NCBI GenBank assembly: GCA_002418265.1
Contig: DIDS01000032.1
Span: 66,865 to 130,864 of the forward strand
DNA length: 64,000 nucleotides
Direction: 5' to 3'
DNA from: Acidimicrobiia bacterium UBA5794
Lineage (GTDB): Bacteria; Actinomycetota; Acidimicrobiia; Spongiisociales; UBA5794
Shown here: positions 57,955 through 64,000 of the stretch, piece after piece
Position numbering within the stretch: position 1 is the first letter of the stretch
How the letters are laid out: each line of letters opens with the position of its first letter
Translations under genes and position numbers: made by a program
The notes under the pieces: model-generated
Told to the model about the DNA's origin: nothing
Databases searched by the model: none
Seen by the model: only the letters and a program-made list of their open reading frames with translations

Positions 57955-59547
57955 ATGGATTGGTTAGATAACGGCTTGGCGCTGAGCCTGGTCGTGTTCC
58001 TACCGGTCGTCGGCGCGGGAATCGTGCTGGCCATCCCGAAGGCGCAGGAGGCGGCAATCAAATGGACTGCCCTCATCGTCTCGCTGGTCACACTCGCCCT
58101 CGCCGTCGTGCTGGCGGTGCAGTTCGACTATTCGGCTGCGGACACGTACCAGTTCGGGACCGCCATCGATACGCCATGGATTGAGGCTATCAACGCCCAT
58201 TTCCACATCGGTGTGGATGGCATCTCGCTACCCATGGTGGTGCTCACCACCCTCATCACGATGCTGTGCATCGTCTACTCCTTCAACCACTTGCCCGAAC
58301 CACACAACCCGAAGCTTCTCCTGGCGATGACGCTCCTCCTCGGCACCGGAATGGCTGGCACGTTTGTGGCACTCGACCTTGTGTTGTTCTTCGTCTTCTT
58401 CGAGATCGTCCTGTTGCCGATGTACTTCATGATCGGCATCTGGGGTGACCGAGGCATCAGGTATGTCCCGATATTCGGTTGGAAGATGGAGATGCGCCTG
58501 TATGCGTCCCTGAAGTTCTTCGTGTTCACCCTGTTCGGGTCGGCCTTCATGCTGTTGAGCTTCCTGGCCCTGTACTTCCGATCAGGTGACACACTTGGCT
58601 ACAACTCGTTCTCGATGGTTGAGCTCTCCAACATCGGTCCGGCGGGTGCGTTCACGGGAACATTTGCGTTCTTGGTATTCCTCGGGCTGTTCCTCGGGTT
58701 TGCCGTCAAGGTTCCGATGTGGCCGGTCCACACGTGGTTGCCCGATGCACATACTGCTGCACCGACCATCGGTTCGGTGATTCTTGCTGCCATCCTCCTG
58801 AAGCTCGGTACGTATGGGTTCATCCGGATAGCGTTGCCGATTCTCCCGGACGAAGCGATCAACTGGGCCCCGTTCATCGGCGTCCTTGCAGTGATCGGGA
58901 TCATCTACGGTTCGCTTGCATGTTTGGCCCAGACCGACATGAAGCGGCTGATCGCCTATTCATCGGTCGGGCACATGGGCTTTGTCATGCTCGGCATTGC
59001 CACGCTGACCGATATCGGCATCAACGCCGCCATCATCGGGATGGTCGCCCACGGCCTCATCACCGGCTTGCTGTTCTTCGTTGTCGGTTCGATGTCGCAT
59101 CGATATCACACCCGAGACATGAACCGTCTCGGTGGCGCGATGGTGTCCCTGCCAAGGATGGGTCTGATCCTGGGGTTCGCCGCGATGGCATCGCTCGGGT
59201 TGCCGTCACTTGCCGGCTTCTGGGGTGAGTTCATGTCGCTGATGGCATCGTTCGATCCGCTCGAAGCAATTGGTGCAACGGGTCTGTTCAGGGGCTTCAT
59301 GGTGGTTGGTGCTGTCGGCACGGTCCTCACCGCTGCCTACATGTTGTATCTGTTGCGAAGCGTCATTTTCGGTGAACCAGCCGAGGAGTGGGTCAGTCAG
59401 GAATTCCACGACGTGGACACCGCCGAGTGGCTTGCATGGGCACCGCTCATTGCTGGCATCATCGCCATCGGCATCTTCCCGAAGATCGTCTTCGGCGCAA
59501 CCAACGACGCCGTTGTCTCCCTCGTCCAGAAAGCCTTCGGAGCCTGA
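57955..59547 (+). CDS. nuoM: Complex I subunit M, antiporter-like (set 2)
   Basis: The 530-residue protein has 14 TM helices, with FFVFFEIVLLPMYFMIG (TM5 Glu), KVPMWPVHTWLPDAHTAAP (TM7 Lys) and KRLIAYSSVGHMGF. AGGAG lies 9 nt before the ATG at 57955. It is followed 2 nt later by nuoN. Confidence 0.93.
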   Translation: MDWLDNGLALSLVVFLPVVGAGIVLAIPKAQEAAIKWTALIVSLVTLALAVVLAVQFDYSAADTYQFGTAIDTPWIEAINAHFHIGVDGISLPMVVLTTLITMLCIVYSFNHLPEPHNPKLLLAMTLLLGTGMAGTFVALDLVLFFVFFEIVLLPMYFMIGIWGDRGIRYVPIFGWKMEMRLYASLKFFVFTLFGSAFMLLSFLALYFRSGDTLGYNSFSMVELSNIGPAGAFTGTFAFLVFLGLFLGFAVKVPMWPVHTWLPDAHTAAPTIGSVILAAILLKLGTYGFIRIALPILPDEAINWAPFIGVLAVIGIIYGSLACLAQTDMKRLIAYSSVGHMGFVMLGIATLTDIGINAAIIGMVAHGLITGLLFFVVGSMSHRYHTRDMNRLGGAMVSLPRMGLILGFAAMASLGLPSLAGFWGEFMSLMASFDPLEAIGATGLFRGFMVVGAVGTVLTAAYMLYLLRSVIFGEPAEEWVSQEFHDVDTAEWLAWAPLIAGIIAIGIFPKIVFGATNDAVVSLVQKAFGA

Positions 59548-59549
59548 CA

Positions 59550-61061
59550 ATGGACGCCATCGACTACCACGCGCTGCTACCAGAGATCATCCTTGCGGTC
59601 ACTGTGTTGGCGACGCTGTTGGTCGACCTGTTCACGAGCAGGAAGTCGTTTGCGGCCATAACCGCGATGATCGGCATGTTTGCCTCATTCGTTGCGATCT
59701 TGACGCTTGCATTCTGTGACAACCTTACGTTTTGTACTTCGACGGGTGATCGAGTCCTCTTCGGAGGATCGTTCGTCGTCGACGGTTATGCGATCGTTCT
59801 CCAGGGGTTGTTCATCTTTGCCGGGTTCATCGTGGTCCTGATGTCCGTCGGCTATCTCGAAACCGACCGGTATTACGAGGGGGAGTTCTATTTCCTGATC
59901 GTCTCTGCCGTACTCGGCGCTGCCGTGATGGCGTCGTCTCGGGATTTCATCTCGATGATTGTCGCCCTTGAGATCGTGTCGGGATCGGGATTCCTGCTCG
60001 CTGGTTGGCGAAAGGGAGATGCCCGATCAAACGAAGCCTCGCTCAAGTTCTTCATCATTGGGGTACTTGCCCTTGCGCTGCTCCTGTTCGGTGTGTCGTT
60101 GATCTACGGCCTCACCGGCACCCAGGTGTTCAGCGAGATTGCTGCAGCCTCTTCCAGTGTGGAAGACATTGCACTGTTCAACCTCGGAGCGATTTTCGTA
60201 TTGCTCGGCTTCGGGTTCAAGGTTTCGGCTGTCCCATTCCACTTCTGGACGCCCGACGTCTATGAGGGTTCGCCACCTCCGGTCACCGCTTGGCTCTCGG
60301 TGGGTTCCAAGGGTGCCGGGTTCGTGGGCCTGCTATCGGTTTGTTACCTGGCCCTGCCATCCGTCACCGAGATCTGGGGACCCGTGCTGTGGCTGGTTGC
60401 AGCGTTGTCGATGACGATCGGAAACATCGTCGCCATCAAACAGACGAACGTGATCCGACTGCTTGGCTACTCGTCGATCGCCCAGGCGGGGTTCATGCTG
60501 GCACCATTCGGAGCGGCTGCCGCCACCGGTGCCGATCTGAGTCAGACATTCAGCGCAACGGTGACCTACCTCGTGATCTACGCCGTGATGAACCTCGGTG
60601 CCTTTGCCGTGGTGATCATCGTTGGAACCCGCGTCGGCTCGTACGAACTCGAACGCTGGTCGGGACTCAACACATGGGCCCCCGGCCTTGCGTTGTCGCT
60701 GGCAGCGTTCTTCATGTCCTTGGCCGGGATCCCGCCACTTGCAGGGTGGTTCGCCAAGTTCGTCATGTTCAGCGCCACGATTGGTGTTGGCAGCTGGTGG
60801 GGATATTCGATTGCCATCGTTGCGGCTCTCAACGCGGTGATTGCCCTCGTGTATTACCTCAAGGTGCTCAAGTCCGCGTTCTTCGATACGGTGCCTGCGG
60901 ATCTTGATGTTGCGACGTTGGAGGCAGGCACGGTCCCTGGCCCGACCAGCTTTGCCATCGGTCTCACCGCAGCGGCAGTCCTGGTGCTCGGCATCTTCCC
61001 CGGCCTCGCAGCCAACCTCGGCGACTTCAGCTCTGACTTCCTAGCAACCCTCGGCCTTTAA
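59550..61061 (+). CDS. nuoN: Complex I subunit N, antiporter-like (set 2)
   Basis: The 503-residue protein has 14 TM helices, with MIVALEIVSGSGFLLAGW (TM5 Glu region), FGFKVSAVPFHFWTPDVYEG (TM7 Lys) and IRLLGYSSIAQAGF. ATG at 59550 is chosen since GGAG lies 8 nt upstream and the N-terminus matches the family; a longer opening inside nuoM is ignored. It ends the second operon. Confidence 0.92.
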   Translation: MDAIDYHALLPEIILAVTVLATLLVDLFTSRKSFAAITAMIGMFASFVAILTLAFCDNLTFCTSTGDRVLFGGSFVVDGYAIVLQGLFIFAGFIVVLMSVGYLETDRYYEGEFYFLIVSAVLGAAVMASSRDFISMIVALEIVSGSGFLLAGWRKGDARSNEASLKFFIIGVLALALLLFGVSLIYGLTGTQVFSEIAAASSSVEDIALFNLGAIFVLLGFGFKVSAVPFHFWTPDVYEGSPPPVTAWLSVGSKGAGFVGLLSVCYLALPSVTEIWGPVLWLVAALSMTIGNIVAIKQTNVIRLLGYSSIAQAGFMLAPFGAAAATGADLSQTFSATVTYLVIYAVMNLGAFAVVIIVGTRVGSYELERWSGLNTWAPGLALSLAAFFMSLAGIPPLAGWFAKFVMFSATIGVGSWWGYSIAIVAALNAVIALVYYLKVLKSAFFDTVPADLDVATLEAGTVPGPTSFAIGLTAAAVLVLGIFPGLAANLGDFSSDFLATLGL

Positions 61062-61122
61062 CCCGACAAAGCCGTCCCCCCTCAGACATGGTCCGCACAG
61101 GCTTGCAACTCCTCTTGGCTCA

Positions 61123-61758
61123 TCATCGACCAACGACGTCGGGCTCGGTTGGGTTCGAGAGGTTTGCTGCTCGGATGCCTGCCATCCAACCGGGCACACG
61201 CCCGTGGCTCGGCGGGTGAATCGTGTCAACCGGCAGCCCGCTTCTTCCCAGCACCCAGGCCGTGACGGAGTTCGAGTTCCACATCTCGCCAGCTCCGATC
61301 TCGTCCCGACCCCAAGTCAACGTTGGTGTCGATCCCACGCAGTCCAGGACTCGCCGCGCCTGTTGGGGGTCTTCGGTGAGTAGCTGTGGGCTGTCAACCG
61401 CCAGGTGAGCGTCAGGTATCTTGCCGTCGTGCCAGCACCGGACCTCGTATCGGAAAAGCCGATAACGCATGAGGGCGCGACTGAAGACTGGGCCTTCGGC
61501 AACAACTCCACGGGAGGCAATGTCCGCATTGGGACTTGGCCACCCGTTCTCAATCGTGTATCGGCACCCCTCCAAATGCACCTCAAGAGCCGTGTGATAC
61601 AGATCAAGTCGACGACGGTGCTCAAGCCGAGCTTGGACAACCTCATAGACACGCCCGTTGAATCGAACAAAGCCAACTCCGCCTGCTCCGAGTGGTATCC
61701 AGTACAGCTGAACCGCAGCGGCCGGGTCATCTGTTCCGAAGTGGTGTTCGTATTTCAT
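61123..61758 (-). CDS. Conserved-looking protein of unknown function
   Basis: The 211-residue protein has no signal peptide or TM segment. Blocks such as FVRFNGRVYEVVQARLEHRR, ALEVHLEGCRYTIENGW and GEMWNSNSVTAWVLGRSG suggest a compact alpha/beta domain; the last recalls surface loops of binding proteins. I do not recognise the family. It is divergent from the universal stress protein gene, and the shared upstream region carries a DosR-like site, so the two may be co-regulated. Confidence 0.6.
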   Translation of the reverse strand: MKYEHHFGTDDPAAAVQLYWIPLGAGGVGFVRFNGRVYEVVQARLEHRRRLDLYHTALEVHLEGCRYTIENGWPSPNADIASRGVVAEGPVFSRALMRYRLFRYEVRCWHDGKIPDAHLAVDSPQLLTEDPQQARRVLDCVGSTPTLTWGRDEIGAGEMWNSNSVTAWVLGRSGLPVDTIHPPSHGRVPGWMAGIRAANLSNPTEPDVVGR

Positions 61759-61836
61759 GTTCTACCTTTCAGCCAGGTGCGGTCTCCTCGGAGATTCCTG
61801 GAAAACTCTGACACTAGGGTCGAACGGAGGTAGCGA

Positions 61837-61852
61837 CGGGCCCAAATGCCCT
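61837..61852. promoter_or_regulatory. DosR-like box between an unknown gene and the universal stress protein gene
   Basis: CGGGCCCAAATGCCCT matches 13 of 16 positions of a DosR-type GGGGACCWWWGGCCCT pattern. It lies 51-66 bp upstream of the universal stress protein start. DosR activates hypoxia genes, often universal stress proteins, in mycobacteria. No sensor kinase or DosR gene is in the window. Confidence 0.35.
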
Positions 61853-61902
61853 AGCACCCCGATGGGCAACGATGCTTTACTCATGTGCAAAGGAGGTTCA
61901 TG

Positions 61903-62310
61903 ATGATTGTCGTGGCAGGAGTTGATGGGTCGGAACACACGAAGTCGGTCGTCGATGCAGCAGTTCAGTACGCCGCTGACGGCGAAATCCACTTTGTTTA
62001 CGTGACGAGTTACGCCATCTATCCGTACGGCGCGCTTGACGGCGGTCCACCCGTCGATTTCGAGAGAATTCAAAGAGCCCACACGGACGCCGTATGGGCA
62101 GAAGTTGGGGAACTCCCACAGAATGCACAAGCTGTGACGATTGAGGGTGATGCCGCATCCACCATTGTCGACTATGCCAAGAGTGTGGATGCAGATCTGA
62201 TCGTCATCGGATCCCGTGGCCGGGGAGCATTCGGCTCCCTGCTCCTTGGTTCGGTGAGCCATGGCGTCGTACATGCAGCCGATCGCAACGTTCTCATCGT
62301 GAGACCGTAG
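61903..62310 (+). CDS. Universal stress protein (UspA family)
   Basis: The 135-residue single-domain protein has VAGVDGSEHTKSVVDAAV at the N-terminus and the nucleotide-binding motif GSRGRGAFGSLLLGSVSHGV near the C-terminus, so it is of the ATP-binding type. AAGGAGG (61890-61896) lies 6 nt before ATG 61903; an ATG one codon earlier is only 3 nt away and less suitable. It is followed by the convergent end of the small-gene operon. Confidence 0.88.
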   Translation: MIVVAGVDGSEHTKSVVDAAVQYAADGEIHFVYVTSYAIYPYGALDGGPPVDFERIQRAHTDAVWAEVGELPQNAQAVTIEGDAASTIVDYAKSVDADLIVIGSRGRGAFGSLLLGSVSHGVVHAADRNVLIVRP

Positions 62311-62352
62311 GTCTCACCGACGTCAACCATCGACCAACCTCACCGAATCGGC

Positions 62353-62547
62353 TCATTTCCTCGTGTCGAAGAGCCACTGGATCATGGCGCCAACGACCAC
62401 ACCAAGACCTGCCCCGATGCCAGCCCCGATTGCAAGGCCTGATCCCCCGCCAAGGATCAACCCCATTGAGCCGCCCGCGGCTGCTCCGATGACAATCCCG
62501 ATTCCCGCCGCAGAGTCAGCCCATTTGTTCGTGGACTTGCCATTCAC
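62353..62547 (-). CDS. 64-residue glycine-zipper membrane protein
   Basis: From GTG at 62547 the product is a short polar start (VNGKSTNKWADSAAG) followed by two Gly/Ala-rich hydrophobic helices (IGIVIGAAAGGSMGLILGG and IGAGIGAGLGVVVGAMI) and the tail FDTRK. GxxxG spacing suggests helix packing in the membrane. Its start overlaps the previous stop as GTGA, which supports a real, coupled gene. Function unknown. Confidence 0.55.
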   Translation of the reverse strand: MNGKSTNKWADSAAGIGIVIGAAAGGSMGLILGGGSGLAIGAGIGAGLGVVVGAMIQWLFDTRK

Positions 62548-62696
62548 GCCGGAACTCCCGGCTCTTGTGCTGCCTTCTGGTCGGCTCGGTGGGTCCCAAA
62601 CAGGGGCTTGTAGGCAACGAACGCAAACCAAATCGCCACAGCGGCGTACTTGGCTTTTCTGACCCACTGGCTGTCCCGTGCGGTTGTATCCGTCAT
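62544..62696 (-). CDS. 50-residue membrane-associated protein
   Basis: ATG at 62696 opens a 50-codon frame beginning MTDTTARDSQWVRKAKYAAV, with one hydrophobic segment (AAVAIWFAFVAYKPLF) and a polar tail. It overlaps the DUF4389 stop upstream and the glycine-zipper gene downstream by 4 nt each, the pattern of a translationally coupled operon. I do not recognise the family. Confidence 0.55.
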   Translation of the reverse strand: MTDTTARDSQWVRKAKYAAVAIWFAFVAYKPLFGTHRADQKAAQEPGVPA

Positions 62697-64000
62697 TGTT
62701 GGCCCTCCTGTGGGGACGCTGAGTCGGTATCGAGCATCGATGGGGTTGTTTGCGGTAGGACGGGTTCGAATTCGCCTTGATCTAGGTGGAACGGGGGGTA
62801 TTCGTCTCGCATGAGCGCGGCGTAGGCCCAGACTCGGTAGGCCCAACGGTTCAGGCCGATCACGAAGTCGAACAGCGGACGTGGATAACGACCGGTGAAC
62901 AGCAGAATGAACGCTGCGACAAGAACGAGCAGGCTGATCAGACCACCTCCGAACGTGATCGCAACCCGTCCCGAACCACCGGCCCGCGTTGCCCACCCGA
63001 TGAGACCGGTGGTGAAGAATCCGACGATGAGGTATTGGGGTATTGCCAGGAGCCACCACTTGATCAGGACGAGCCCTCGGGACAGCTTTTCGGGGTACTC
63101 AACATCGAAGGTCGCGGGATAGTCCGTTTCAGCAAGGGTGAACGGCGGATACCGGTCACTGCCGAGCGCCCCGTAGGTGTAGTAGCTGACCCGCCACGTC
63201 CAGCGCAACACACCGACGTTGAAGTCGAAGATCGACCGCGGGTAGCGTCCGGTGAACAGAATCGAAAACCCTGCGGCCACGGTCAGGACCATGAATCCGA
63301 GCCACAGGAAGAAGAGCACGATGAAGTGGGGGATGGCGAGCAGCCATTTGAACAGCCACTGCCATCGGCTCACGTCTGGATCGAGTGTGGCCTCGAGCCT
63401 GGCCGGGTATCGGCCCTCACCCACAGGACGCGATTCTGCATCGGCACGTGGCTCTGAGGGCGGCTGGCGAAATGCGACCATGAGTAGTACAGCGGCAATC
63501 GACAATCCAATGAGTCCTATGACGAGGAGACCCCAGGCAATCGGAACCAAAAGGTCTGTGGCCACGCCAGCTGTCATCTCGATTGCCACGCGAGGGGTTG
63601 CGTCAGCATTCATGATGACCGCTTTCCAGTCGCCGTCGGATGTATCCCAGGTGAGTGTCTGCGGGGCGCTCCCTTCAGCTGACGCAACCCAGAATGACTG
63701 CAACCCTGGGAGATCGGGTGTTCCGACACCATCAACGACTTCGAATACGGGGTTCTTTAGGTCATAACTCATACGGACGACACGGTCGTGTGCGACACCC
63801 GAGAGGTAGTTGTCAACCGCATCGGACGGTCCAATCCCTATGAACACCGGTGCCTCTGCGGCTGCTACATGAAAGCGGACGTTCCCGAGCTGTCCGGAGG
63901 GAAACCATCCCCTGGGTTTAACGACAAGGTCAACCGCAGGCGATGTGATCGCGTAGCTATCTACCGCCAAACCGACAACAGGCGACGTGAAGTAGCCGTC
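62693..64000 (-). CDS. DUF4389 membrane protein, N-terminus cut by right edge
   Basis: At least 435 residues are encoded; the frame remains open through the right edge (GYFTSPVVGLAVD precedes the first possible internal start), so the N-terminus is outside the window. The protein has an extracytoplasmic domain, a TM pair, and then two DUF4389 modules with repeats of FKWLLAIPHFIVL / IKWWLLAIPQYLIV, LFTGRYPR and DRYPPF/DEYPPF. DUF4389 function is unknown. It heads a run with two very small overlapping genes. Confidence 0.8.
   Translation of the reverse strand, partial: DGYFTSPVVGLAVDSYAITSPAVDLVVKPRGWFPSGQLGNVRFHVAAAEAPVFIGIGPSDAVDNYLSGVAHDRVVRMSYDLKNPVFEVVDGVGTPDLPGLQSFWVASAEGSAPQTLTWDTSDGDWKAVIMNADATPRVAIEMTAGVATDLLVPIAWGLLVIGLIGLSIAAVLLMVAFRQPPSEPRADAESRPVGEGRYPARLEATLDPDVSRWQWLFKWLLAIPHFIVLFFLWLGFMVLTVAAGFSILFTGRYPRSIFDFNVGVLRWTWRVSYYTYGALGSDRYPPFTLAETDYPATFDVEYPEKLSRGLVLIKWWLLAIPQYLIVGFFTTGLIGWATRAGGSGRVAITFGGGLISLLVLVAAFILLFTGRYPRPLFDFVIGLNRWAYRVWAYAALMRDEYPPFHLDQGEFEPVLPQTTPSMLDTDSASPQEGQQ

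Noticed and set aside
57051..58091. Minus-strand frame of about 346 codons across the end of nuoL and start of nuoM (set 2)
   Set aside because: Low-complexity His/Asp/Glu-rich product with no motif; antisense to two well-supported genes.
43140..61061. Recent duplication of the nuo operon
   Set aside because: Paralogous subunits differ in length and in local motifs (NuoA loop, NuoB SSSRYDF block, NuoD extension), and gene content differs, so the two sets are old or of different origin.
1..64000. tRNA or rRNA genes, CRISPR arrays, insertion sequences
   Set aside because: No T-arm GGTTCRA with acceptor pairing, no rRNA-like core, no regular spacer-repeat array, and no transposase frame were seen. 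The tandem 7-mers are too short and lack spacers.

Overview
The window looks like a chromosome segment of a G+C-rich actinobacterium (Actinomycetota), probably a deep lineage such as Acidimicrobiia. Pointers are an MshA-type mycothiol glycosyltransferase, a class II (B12) ribonucleotide reductase, a DUF222/HNH protein, an RsiG-like coiled-coil protein, a MenJ-like menaquinone reductase next to the respiratory genes, frequent GTG/TTG starts, and several starts with a TANNNT box 6-7 nt upstream as in leaderless transcripts. The phylum call is an inference from gene content; no rRNA, tRNA, IS element or CRISPR array was found.

Layout. 1-16.6 kb is mixed housekeeping: the N-terminus of nrdJ at the left edge with DnaA- and NrdR-like boxes upstream; an MFS transporter; two small envelope proteins; an acyl-activating enzyme overlapping a class I glutamine amidotransferase; a Clp1/Grc3-like kinase; a VOC protein bracketed by short intergenic repeats; a DnaA-box cluster; mshA, a GNAT/FemAB-like protein and asparaginase with 4-nt overlaps; an RsiG-like protein; an M23 peptidase; a MoaD domain fused to a CdsA-like membrane domain; PPK2; and a SAM hydrolase-type protein. 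16.6-18.5 kb holds a DUF222/HNH protein and a small glutaredoxin.

18.5-61 kb is one large respiratory region. It runs: menJ-like reductase; a leftward pair made of a CcoN-like protein that has lost its metal ligands but carries a CcoO-like haem c domain, followed by a membrane cytochrome c with three helical repeats; then a rightward operon of a membrane protein, a 2[4Fe-4S] ferredoxin, a cytochrome b6-like subunit, a subunit IV-like protein carrying the same helical repeat, a Rieske protein, a dihaem cytochrome c and another membrane protein. rex follows on the opposite strand, then a complete 14-gene complex I operon (nuoA-N), a bactofilin-like membrane protein, a leftward Fe3+-type ABC transporter, a phosphodiesterase, and a second complex I operon (nuoA-D, H-N) that lacks the NADH module nuoEFG. 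The likely electron path is NADH, or a ferredoxin-like donor for the second enzyme, to menaquinone, then the b6/Rieske complex, then membrane c-type cytochromes.

61-64 kb holds an unknown gene divergent from a universal stress protein with a DosR-like site between them, and a DUF4389 membrane protein cut by the right edge and followed by two very small overlapping genes.

The strongest candidate for an undescribed system is 19.8-29.0 kb: a quinol:cytochrome c complex cluster with a ligand-less oxidase-like subunit, a ferredoxin, and a small helical domain on Ala/Pro linkers present about five times in two different subunits.
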